Positions 6,330 to 12,963 of a stretch of DNA of 13,837 nt are shown piece after piece. Under the pieces are notes generated by a model. It was given only the letters and a program-made list of their open reading frames with translations, made no database searches and was not told where the DNA came from. The stretch covers positions 1 to 13,837 of the forward strand of contig CAXUEX010000073.1 of NCBI GenBank assembly GCA_964250215.1, written 5' to 3'. Source of the DNA: DAIDJM01 sp964250215 (GTDB taxonomy: Bacteria > Pseudomonadota > Alphaproteobacteria > Acetobacterales > Acetobacteraceae). The position numbers were made by a program, and so were the translations under genes. Numbering within the stretch: the first letter of the stretch is position 1; the number at the start of each line of letters is the position of its first letter.

Positions 6330-8147
6330 ATGTATCAGGCGCCCGCCCTACCGCCGCAAGTCGCCGAACTCGCGCCCCGCCGCCGCCGGCGCATACCCTG
6401 GCGGCTGATTCGCGCGCTGATCATCCTCGCTGTCTGGGGCGCCCTCGCCGCTGCGCTGCTGCTGCTATGGTTCGCCCGCGACCTGCCGCGCCCCGAGGAC
6501 GCGCTGGCCGCGGTGCGCCGCCCCAGCCTGGTGCTGCAGGATCGCGCCGGCCGCACCATCGCGACCTATGGCGACGTGGTGGGTGACGCGCTCCACCTGG
6601 CCGATCTGCCGCCCGCCCTGCCGCAGGCCGCGATCGCCATCGAGGATCGCCGGTTCTGGCAGCATGGCGGCTTCGATCCCTGGGGCATGTTGCGCGCCGC
6701 CACAATCGATCTGCTGGCCGGCCGCGTGCGCCAGGGCGGCTCCACCATCACGCAGCAGGTGGCGAAGACCCTGTTCCTCAGCAACGCGCGCACATGGCGG
6801 CGGAAGGTGCAGGAATTCCTGCTCACGCTCTGGCTGGAACATCATTTCACGAAAGCCGAAATCCTCGAAATCTGGCTCAACCGCGTCTATCTCGGCTCCG
6901 GCGCCTGGGGCGTCGATGCGGCCGCGCATCTGTATTTCGGCGTCTCCGCCCGCCATCTTTCGCTGTGGCAATGCGCCATGCTCGCCGGCCTGCCGCGCGC
7001 CCCCAGCCGCACCAATCCGCGCGCCGACGCCGATGCCGCCGCGGCGCGCACGCGCGAAGTGCTCGCCGCCATGGTGGAAACCGGCGCCATCGCCCAGGCC
7101 CAGGCCGAGGCCGCCAGGCAGGCCATTCGCTTGCCAAAACATCCCCCCGGCGCCGGCTGGTTCGCCGATTGGGCCGCCGCGCAAACCGCCGCGCTGGTGC
7201 CCCCCGGCACCGATGCCGTGCTGCGCACCACGCTCGATTCGCGCCTGCAAAGCGTCGCCGAAACAAAATTGGCGGCGCTGCTGGATGGGCCCGGCCGGCG
7301 CGTGCAGGCCGGCCAGGGCGCGGTGGTGGTGCTGGATGCCGCCACCGGCGCCGTGCGCGCGCTGGTCGGCGGCCGCGATTATGCCGGCGGCGCCTACAAT
7401 CGCGCCACGCTCGCCCGCCGCCAGCCCGGCTCCGCGTTCAAGCCCTTCGTGTTTCTCGCCGCCCTGGAGCATGGCGTCGCGCCGACCGATCCGGTGCTCG
7501 ATGCACCGATCCGCATCGGCAACTGGTCGCCGGCCGATTTCGAACCCGGCTGGCGCGGTCAGGTCAGCGTCGAACAGGCGCTCGCGCTAAGCCTCAACAC
7601 CGCCGCGGTGCGCCTGGAACAGCGCGCCGGCGGCCCGCAAGCCGTCGCCGAAGTCGCGCACCGCCTCGGCATCGCCGACAAGCTGCCCGAACTCCCCTCG
7701 CTCGCGCTCGGCACCGGCGAGGTCGGGCTCATGGAGCTCACCGCCGCGTACGCCGCGTTCTGCAACGGCGGCTTCCGCGTTCCGCCTCGCGCTCGAGAAC
7801 AGGCGCGCGCCGAGGAAGCGCCCTTGAAGCTGCCGCCGCCCGAACCGCAGCGCGTGATCACCGCCGAGCACGCCGCCACCATGCTCCGTCTGTTGGCCGC
7901 CGTGGTGCGCGAAGGCACCGGCCGCGCCGCCGCCATCCCGGGCCGCTTCGTCGCCGGCAAAACCGGCACCACCCAGGACAACCGCGATGCCTGGTTCGTC
8001 GGCACCGTCGCCGGCCAAGTCATCGGCGTGTGGTTCGGCAACGATGACGGGCAGCCGATGCGCGGCGTCATGGGCGGCGGCCTGCCCGCCCGGCTGTTCC
8101 GCGCCATCGCTGCGGCAATCATACCAGCCCCGCCCGCGGCGCCGTAA
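6330..8147 (+). CDS. Class A penicillin-binding protein (bifunctional transglycosylase/transpeptidase)
   Basis: A 605-residue product starting at ATG 6330; the open frame extends upstream through the tRNA antisense, so that extension is rejected. Residues 1-22 are cytoplasmic and basic (RRRRR), 25-48 form one transmembrane anchor, and the rest is periplasmic. The GT51 glycosyltransferase domain shows AIEDRRFWQHGG (Glu105), GGSTITQQVAK at 136-146 and RKVQE at 158-162. The transpeptidase domain shows SAFK (Ser368, the beta-lactam-reactive serine), SLN at 421-423 and KTGTT at 544-548. Both catalytic centres are intact. The enzyme polymerises lipid II into glycan strands and cross-links the stem peptides. 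It is somewhat short for PBP1A/1B and lacks a large insert domain. The ribosome binding site is weak (AAGG about 13 nt upstream). Which PBP1 subclass it belongs to is not resolved. Confidence 0.94.
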   Translation: MYQAPALPPQVAELAPRRRRRIPWRLIRALIILAVWGALAAALLLLWFARDLPRPEDALAAVRRPSLVLQDRAGRTIATYGDVVGDALHLADLPPALPQAAIAIEDRRFWQHGGFDPWGMLRAATIDLLAGRVRQGGSTITQQVAKTLFLSNARTWRRKVQEFLLTLWLEHHFTKAEILEIWLNRVYLGSGAWGVDAAAHLYFGVSARHLSLWQCAMLAGLPRAPSRTNPRADADAAAARTREVLAAMVETGAIAQAQAEAARQAIRLPKHPPGAGWFADWAAAQTAALVPPGTDAVLRTTLDSRLQSVAETKLAALLDGPGRRVQAGQGAVVVLDAATGAVRALVGGRDYAGGAYNRATLARRQPGSAFKPFVFLAALEHGVAPTDPVLDAPIRIGNWSPADFEPGWRGQVSVEQALALSLNTAAVRLEQRAGGPQAVAEVAHRLGIADKLPELPSLALGTGEVGLMELTAAYAAFCNGGFRVPPRAREQARAEEAPLKLPPPEPQRVITAEHAATMLRLLAAVVREGTGRAAAIPGRFVAGKTGTTQDNRDAWFVGTVAGQVIGVWFGNDDGQPMRGVMGGGLPARLFRAIAAAIIPAPPAAP

Positions 8148-8218
8148 ACCGCAAGCGCACGGCTGCGTTACCGCATCGGCGCCAAGCGTGGCGTCCCATA
8201 AACCATTCGGAGAGACCC

Positions 8219-8422
8219 ATGGCACACCAATCGCATCGCGAAGCCGCGACGCACCACGAAGGCGCCGCGAAATCGCATCGCGCCGCGGCCGAGCACCACG
8301 AGAAGGGCGACCACGCCACCGGCCACAAGCATTCTCAGGAAGCGCACGGCCATTCCACGAAGGCGCACGAGCATTCCAGCGCGGCGCATGGTCGCAGCAC
8401 CGAGATGCACGGCAAGAAGTAG
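8219..8422 (+). CDS. Small histidine-rich protein, 67 residues
   Basis: ATG 8219 follows a strong GGAGAG ribosome binding site at 6-nt spacing, in a 71-bp gap after the penicillin-binding protein gene. The product has 16 His among 67 residues, no Cys and many Ala, Lys, Glu and Ser. It shows recurring short units such as AxxHHE and AHxHS, and ends in GKK. It has no signal peptide or membrane segment, so it should be a soluble cytoplasmic protein, probably helical or disordered. Short His/Lys/Ala-rich proteins of this style occur in many proteobacteria without a firm function. Metal binding (Ni, Zn, Cu) is chemically plausible, and nucleic-acid or stress roles are alternatives. It may be co-transcribed with the gene before it or have its own promoter; none is obvious. 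It converges on gshA. Confidence 0.82.
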   Translation: MAHQSHREAATHHEGAAKSHRAAAEHHEKGDHATGHKHSQEAHGHSTKAHEHSSAAHGRSTEMHGKK

Positions 8423-8463
8423 AGACATACGGGGAGGCAAGCCGCCCCCCGGATCGATCGAGT

Positions 8464-8490
8464 TGCGTCGGCCACCCTACGGCCGGCGCA
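8464..8490. terminator. Candidate bidirectional stem-loop between convergent genes
   Basis: TGCGTCGGCC (8464-8473), a 7-nt loop ACCCTAC, then GGCCGGCGCA (8481-8490) pair over ten positions with one T-G wobble. The structure sits between the stop of the His-rich gene (8422) and the stop of gshA (8533), where terminators for both strands are expected. No clear T-run follows on either side, so intrinsic termination is uncertain. A weaker GGGG...CCCC hairpin at about 8431-8450 lies just upstream. Confidence 0.4.
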
Positions 8491-8532
8491 GCTTTGCCGC
8501 CGCAGCTTCTGCCATCCCCCATTCAGTCGCTG

Positions 8533-9888
8533 TTAAACCCGGGCCGCCTCGAAGATGGGCGTCACGTCGCCGCGCCAAGCGCCGTGATACAGCGCCAGCC
8601 ACGCTTCGGCCTGGGTCGGCGCACCCGCCGCGATCGCCGCGATCGGCTCCAGATACGCCGTTTCGCCAAGATCCCGCGCCCGCAAACCCTGTTGCGCAAT
8701 GGCAACTGCATCCCGCGCCAGATCGCGCAGCGTGCCGTGGCCGAACGCCGCATCCAGCCCCTGAAGCGGCACCGCCGCGCGCAATTGCATCACCGCCTCG
8801 GGCGATATCCCCGCCACCAGCCGCGCCGCCGCCGCCAGCGCCGCCGGATCGTAAAGCAAACCCACCCAGAACGCCGATTGCGCCAGCATCATCTCCGGCG
8901 TGCCGGCATCGGCGCCGCGCATCTCGAGAAACTGTTTCAGCCGCACATCGGTGAAAACGGTCGTCACATGGTCGGTGAAATCGCCCAGCGTAGGACGCAC
9001 GCCTTCCAGCGCCGGCACACGCCCCGCGATGTAATCGCGGAACGACGCCCCCGCCACGTCGATCAGCCGGCCGCCGCGCGCCACGAAATACATCGGCACA
9101 TCCAGCAGCCATTCCACATAGCGCTCGAAGCCGAAATCCGGCTGCAACATCACGGCCGGAATGCCCGTCCGGTCCGGATCGGTATCCGTCCAAACCTGCG
9201 CCCGCATCGAAAGAAAACCGTTCGGCTTACCCTCCGTGAACGGCGAATTGGCAAACAGCGCGGTCGCCAGCGATTGCAGCTTCAACCCCACCTGCAGCTT
9301 CTGCCGCATATCCGCTTCGTCGGCAAAATCCAGGTTCACCTGCACCGTGCAGGTGCGCAGCATCATGTCCAGCCCCAGTTGGTGCACGCGCTCCATGTAG
9401 CGCCGCATGATGCCGTAACGGCTTTTCGGCATAAACGGCATGTCCGCCCGCCGCGCGGTGGGATGGAACCCGAGCGGCGCGAAACCCAGCCCCAACGTTT
9501 CGCCCACGCGCCGCACATCGGCGAAATGCCGCGCCAGTTCCGTCTTTGTTTCGTGCAGCGTGCGCAAAGGCGCGCCCGAAAGTTCGAACTGCCCGCCCGG
9601 CTCCAGCGAAATACCCTCGCCGCCGCGTTTCAGCCCGATCAGATGGCCCTGGTCGCGGATCGGCTCCGCGCCCAGCGCCGCCAATCCCTCCAGCATCGCC
9701 CGGATGCCGTCCGGCTCGTACGGCGGCGGCGCAAATGCGCGCGCATTGCTCGCCCGATAGAACCCGAACTTCTCATGTTCCGTTCCAATCCGGAACAATT
9801 CCGCGCGCTTGCCGCCCGCGGCGAACCATGCCGCAAGCTGCGCCGTCGATACAACCGGCGTTGCGTCTTCCTCGCCCGGATTGGACAT
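8533..9888 (-). CDS. gshA: Glutamate-cysteine ligase (plant/alphaproteobacterial type)
   Basis: A 451-residue product, the usual length for this class of gamma-glutamylcysteine synthetase (EC 6.3.2.2). It joins Glu and Cys with ATP in the first step of glutathione synthesis, in the cytoplasm. Diagnostic stretches are FRIGTEHEKFGF (32-43), SLEPGGQFELSGAP (94-107), MPFMPKSRYGIMRRYM (about 150-165), RTCTVQVNLDF (178-188) and the arginine-containing LSMRAQVWTDTDPDRTG. This is unlike the enterobacterial GshA family. Only one Cys is visible (Cys180), so the redox disulfide switch of the plant enzymes appears absent. The start at 9888 has an ideal AGGAG ribosome binding site 5 nt before the ATG. The gene stands alone, convergent with the His-rich gene, and a long inverted repeat lies 30-76 nt upstream of its start. 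Confidence 0.95.
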   Translation of the reverse strand: MSNPGEEDATPVVSTAQLAAWFAAGGKRAELFRIGTEHEKFGFYRASNARAFAPPPYEPDGIRAMLEGLAALGAEPIRDQGHLIGLKRGGEGISLEPGGQFELSGAPLRTLHETKTELARHFADVRRVGETLGLGFAPLGFHPTARRADMPFMPKSRYGIMRRYMERVHQLGLDMMLRTCTVQVNLDFADEADMRQKLQVGLKLQSLATALFANSPFTEGKPNGFLSMRAQVWTDTDPDRTGIPAVMLQPDFGFERYVEWLLDVPMYFVARGGRLIDVAGASFRDYIAGRVPALEGVRPTLGDFTDHVTTVFTDVRLKQFLEMRGADAGTPEMMLAQSAFWVGLLYDPAALAAAARLVAGISPEAVMQLRAAVPLQGLDAAFGHGTLRDLARDAVAIAQQGLRARDLGETAYLEPIAAIAAGAPTQAEAWLALYHGAWRGDVTPIFEAARV

Positions 9889-9918
9889 TCGTCTCCTGAA
9901 TGGCCGGCACGGCCCCTA

Positions 9919-9964
9919 GAGCAACATCGGCACACACCGCGTCAGCGCGCCGATAAGGTTGCTC
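9919..9964 (-). promoter_or_regulatory. Imperfect inverted repeat / candidate structured leader of gshA
   Basis: On the minus strand GAGCAAC-CTT-ATCGGC is followed, after a 17-nt loop, by GCCGAT-GTTGCTC. This gives 13 base pairs with one 3-nt bulge. The structure starts 76 nt and ends 31 nt upstream of the gshA ATG, clear of the AGGAG ribosome binding site. The pairing is long for chance in a gap this small, which suggests a folded 5' leader or a site bound as DNA. It has no T-run after it and is too far from the permease stop to be an obvious terminator. Confidence 0.45.
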
Positions 9965-10031
9965 GACAAAACAATGGCCTAGAGCTCGACCGGCAGCAAT
10001 CTCTGATCCAATCCGGGCCGGTCACGCTCCA

Positions 10032-10050
10032 CGCGCCCAGAACGGGCGCG
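10032..10050 (-). terminator. Candidate terminator hairpin after the permease gene
   Basis: CGCGCCC (10032-10038), loop AGAAC, GGGCGCG (10044-10050) form a perfect 7-bp GC stem. It lies about 70 nt downstream of the permease stop on the minus strand. No U-run follows, so it may only mark a transcript end processed by other means, or it may be incidental. Confidence 0.35.
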
Positions 10051-10121
10051 CTGTATGAAGGGTCTGTCATCTTCCCCGTCAAGGGGTGTGGCCTTCGGTC
10101 TGCTTCTTCTCGCCGATCGCT

Positions 10122-11714
10122 TCAAGGCACCATCCAGCGCAAAACATATTGCTGCGCCAGCACCAGCAACCCCAGCAGCAAGGTCAGCACCACGCTGTGA
10201 CCGAATGTGCGCGCGAACACCACCCCCTCCTTGCCCTTCAGCTCGGTCACGGCGATCCCCGTGGCGATGTTCTGCGGCGAGATCATCTTGCCCATAACGC
10301 CGCCCGAGGAGTTCGCCGCCGCAAACAGCACCGGATTCAGCCCGAGCTGATTGGCCGCCACTACCTGAAGATTGCCGAACAGCGCGTTGCCCGATGTATC
10401 GCTACCAGAAAGAAACACCGCCAGCCAGCCCAGGAACGGCGAAATCAGCGGAAACAGCAGCCCCGCCGAAGCCACGCCCTTGCCCAAACTGTAATTCAGC
10501 CCCGAATAGTTCATCAGATACGCTAGGGACACAATCAGCACCACCGTCAGGATCGCGATCCGGCTCTGCCGCAGGGTCGTCATTGCGCAACCCAGCAGCC
10601 GCGCCGGCCGCAGCCGCACCACCGCCGCCGTGATCAGCGCCGCCGCCAATATCGCCGTGCCGGTTGCCAGTGGCTGAAAAACCCATTTCGCCGCATACGG
10701 CTTGCCACCATACAGCGTGATCAGCACGCGATTGTGCAATCCCGGCCACGCGATGCTCTGCTGCCCGATCGCCGGCAATTTCAGATACGTCCAAACGATC
10801 ACCACACCGGCCACCAATATCCACGGCAGCCATCCCTGCCACGCCGCATGGCGCGACCGCGCGCCCGTGCGGTGCAGCACCGCGAACGCCGCATCCGGCG
10901 CCGGCCGCCACACGCGCAGGAACAGCAGCGTCGCCACCAGCGCGGTGAGCGAGGAAAGCACGTCGGTCAGCGAATAATCGATGTAGTTCGAGGCGACGAA
11001 TTGCGCGATCGCGAAGCTGCCGCCCGATACCAGCAGCATCGGCCACAGCGCGCGCACCGATCGCCAGCCACCATACAGCGCGATCACATAGAACGGCAGC
11101 AGCAGCGCCAGGAACGGCAACTGCCGCCCGATCATCGCCCCCAGCCGCACCGGATCCAGCCCCGTCACCTGGCCCAACACCGTCACCGGCACCCCCAGCG
11201 CGCCGAACGCCACCGGCGCCGTATCGAAAATCAGCGTCAGGCTCAGCGCCTCGATGGCCGGAAACCCCACCAGGATCAGCAGCGCGCTGGTAATCGCCAC
11301 CGGCGTGCCGAAACCGGCAACGCCTTCCAGCAGCGCGCCGAAACAAAAACCGATCACCACCAGCACGATGCGGCGGTCGTCCGGCAAATGCTCCAGCACC
11401 CAGTCGCGGAACGCGTCGAAACGCCCGGAAGCCACCGCGATATTGTACAGCAGCAGCGCGTTCACCACGATCCACATCACCGGCCACAGCGCGAAAATCG
11501 CCCCCGCCGCCACGCTGTCCAGCGCGAGCGGCACCGGAAAGCGCCACACCGAAATCGCAACAATCAGGCCCACGATCAGCCCGGCCAGCGAAGCCTGCCA
11601 CCCGGGCCGGCGCGCCAACCCAAGCAGCACCAGCACGGTAAGCACCGGCAGCGCCGCAATCACGCACGACAGCGCCAGGCTGCCGGCAACCGGGGTGAGC
11701 AACTGATGGAACAT
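10122..11714 (-). CDS. lldP: LctP-family lactate/glycolate permease
   Basis: A 530-residue polytopic inner-membrane protein of the LctP family (lactate permease LldP, glycolate permease GlcA). It has a dozen or more hydrophobic helices. Family hallmarks include GALLEGVAGFGTPVAI near residue 125-140, AYLMNYSG, FLSGSDTSGNALFGNLQ and ANSSGGVMGKMISPQNIA. Such proteins import L-lactate, D-lactate or glycolate with protons. The ATG at 11714 is preferred because GGGAG lies 9 nt upstream; an in-frame TTG at 11723 would abut that ribosome binding site. It follows glcE by 45 nt on the same strand, and in E. coli the glc operon also ends with a permease of this family (GlcA). Glycolate is therefore the likelier substrate here, although the family cannot be split by eye. 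Confidence 0.92.
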   Translation of the reverse strand: MFHQLLTPVAGSLALSCVIAALPVLTVLVLLGLARRPGWQASLAGLIVGLIVAISVWRFPVPLALDSVAAGAIFALWPVMWIVVNALLLYNIAVASGRFDAFRDWVLEHLPDDRRIVLVVIGFCFGALLEGVAGFGTPVAITSALLILVGFPAIEALSLTLIFDTAPVAFGALGVPVTVLGQVTGLDPVRLGAMIGRQLPFLALLLPFYVIALYGGWRSVRALWPMLLVSGGSFAIAQFVASNYIDYSLTDVLSSLTALVATLLFLRVWRPAPDAAFAVLHRTGARSRHAAWQGWLPWILVAGVVIVWTYLKLPAIGQQSIAWPGLHNRVLITLYGGKPYAAKWVFQPLATGTAILAAALITAAVVRLRPARLLGCAMTTLRQSRIAILTVVLIVSLAYLMNYSGLNYSLGKGVASAGLLFPLISPFLGWLAVFLSGSDTSGNALFGNLQVVAANQLGLNPVLFAAANSSGGVMGKMISPQNIATGIAVTELKGKEGVVFARTFGHSVVLTLLLGLLVLAQQYVLRWMVP

Positions 11715-11759
11715 CGCCGGCAACTCCCGATCCCGGTCCGTCCGGGTGGCTCAACGCAA

Positions 11760-12923
11760 TTACCACGCCGCATGCATCCGGCGCGGATTGAGGATGCCGT
11801 CCGGATCGAAGCCCCGCTTGATCCTGGCTTGCAACGCCGCCAGCGCCGATGCCATCGGCTCGAACACCGCATCCCGCCGCTCCGCCGGCGCCACGAACAA
11901 CGTCGCGTGGCCGCCCGCAACCGCGATCGCCTCGCGCACGGCCGCCGCGCCCGCATCGCCTCCCGCTTCGTCCCGGTCCAGGCTCAGCCACAGCAATCCG
12001 CCGCCCCAATCCAGAAAAGCCGCCGCCGAATCGAACCGCGCCCGCAGCGCCGCCAACACCGCGGGGCAAGCCGCCGGCGGGCAACACACGCGCCACACGC
12101 ATCGCCCGGCAACCGGCAGCAGGCCCGCCACTTCGCCGATTTCGCGCCACAACGCGGCACTCCCGGCTGCCTCCATGCGCTCGCCGCCAAGCAGTTCCCG
12201 CAGCGCACCGGTCCGCCAAGCCACCGAACCCGCAATGCCTTCCAAACGCAGCACCACGCCCCGCCCGGGAAGCCAGGCCGCGCCCGATACCTCCAGCGGC
12301 GCATTCAGCGCGCGCGTCAGGATCGGCACCGCAACATCCGCGCACGCCGCCGGAATCACCAGCGTCGCCTCGCTCTCCGGCATCGGCACCGTGCGCACGG
12401 AAATCTCCGTCAGCACCGAAAGCGTGCCGAACGCACCCGCCATCAGCTTGCTCATGTCGTAGCCGGTCACGTTCTTCACCACGCGCCCGCCCGCACGCCA
12501 CGCGCCGCCGCGCCCATCGATCGCCGCGAACCCCAGAAAATGATCGCGCGCCGCCCCCGCACGCACGCGCCGCGGCCCGGAAGCATTGCACGCGATCACC
12601 CCGCCCAACGTCGGCTCGCCCTCGCCCGCCAGCAACCCGCGCCAGTCCGGCGGCTCGAATGCCAGCACCTGCCGCCGCTCAGCCAGCGCCGCCGTAATGT
12701 CGGAAAGCTTCGTCGCCGCACCCGCCGTGATCACCAGCTCGCACGCATCGTATTCCACAATGCCGGCGAGCCGCGAAATATCCAGCCGCCTTCCCGCCGG
12801 CGGCCTGCCCAGCTTGCGTTTGCTGCCGCCGGCGACAATCTCCAGCGCCTCGCCGTCAGCCGCGGCACCGGCGATCGCGGCACACGTTTCGGCAACATCT
12901 GAAGGAAGCAAAGGAAGATTCAT
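11760..12923 (-). CDS. glcE: Glycolate oxidase FAD-binding subunit GlcE
   Basis: A 387-residue product from ATG 12923. The frame is open a further 27 codons upstream into glcD, but that part runs through the inverted repeat and does not look like protein. The FAD-binding PCMH-type domain covers about 1-185: IVAGGSKRKLGRP, LDISRLAGIVEYDACELVITAGAATKL, EPTLGGVIACNASGPRR, GRVVKNVTGYDMSKLMAGAFGTLSVLTEIS. The C-terminal end RIKRGFDPDGILNPRRM is typical of GlcE. With GlcD and the iron-sulfur subunit GlcF it oxidises glycolate to glyoxylate at the membrane. Residues 275-286 hold an unusual cysteine group (C275, C280, C281, C286) where E. coli GlcE has a Trp-Arg-Ile-Ser-Leu-Pro stretch. glcD is 40 nt upstream and the permease gene 45 nt downstream, forming one likely operon. 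No glcF follows. Confidence 0.93.
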   Translation of the reverse strand: MNLPLLPSDVAETCAAIAGAAADGEALEIVAGGSKRKLGRPPAGRRLDISRLAGIVEYDACELVITAGAATKLSDITAALAERRQVLAFEPPDWRGLLAGEGEPTLGGVIACNASGPRRVRAGAARDHFLGFAAIDGRGGAWRAGGRVVKNVTGYDMSKLMAGAFGTLSVLTEISVRTVPMPESEATLVIPAACADVAVPILTRALNAPLEVSGAAWLPGRGVVLRLEGIAGSVAWRTGALRELLGGERMEAAGSAALWREIGEVAGLLPVAGRCVWRVCCPPAACPAVLAALRARFDSAAAFLDWGGGLLWLSLDRDEAGGDAGAAAVREAIAVAGGHATLFVAPAERRDAVFEPMASALAALQARIKRGFDPDGILNPRRMHAAW

Positions 12924-12945
12924 GTTCTTTCTTGAAAGAAAGAAC
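12924..12945 (-). repeat. Inverted repeat (10-bp arms) in the glcD-glcE gap, ending at the glcE start codon
   Basis: GTTCTTTCTT and AAGAAAGAAC flank a 2-nt centre, making a near-perfect 22-bp palindrome; in RNA it folds as a 9-bp stem with a 4-nt loop. On the minus strand its last base is directly before the glcE ATG, so the only ribosome-binding candidate (AAGAAAG) is inside the stem. A further GTTCTTT copy lies just upstream (about 12948-12954). The AT-rich composition contrasts with the GC-rich genes around it. It may control glcE translation or be one member of a dispersed intergenic repeat family. Confidence 0.75.
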
Positions 12946-12963
12946 CAAAGAACTTTCTTCTGT

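Larger units (their letters stand above)
9889..10121. other. Intergenic region upstream of gshA and downstream of the permease gene (233 bp)
   Basis: No convincing gene is visible here on either strand. On the minus strand it carries the end of the permease transcript and then the promoter/leader of gshA. It holds an imperfect inverted repeat at 9919-9964, a GC hairpin at 10032-10050 and a short CCCC-GTCAA-GGGG hairpin at 10074-10086. I could not pick a confident -35/-10 pair for gshA. Two tiny minus-strand ORFs exist: ATG 10066, about 41 codons with a GGGGA upstream, and TTG 9969, 17 codons ending at the hairpin. Neither is strong enough to call a gene. Confidence 0.6.

Noticed and set aside
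9992..10066. Small minus-strand ORF of about 41 codons starting with ATG at 10064-10066
   Set aside because: A GGGGA precedes it, but the product is short and featureless, the frame covers a hairpin, and codon use gives no support.
7987..10200. Plus-strand open frame of about 737 codons spanning the PBP end, the His-rich gene and gshA
   Set aside because: It crosses several well-supported genes, is Arg/His/Gln/Pro-rich without domains, and has no ribosome binding site.
10734..12902. Plus-strand open frame of about 722 codons opposite the permease and glcE
   Set aside because: Extreme Arg/His/Gln composition and full overlap with two clear glc-cluster genes; a GC-bias artefact.
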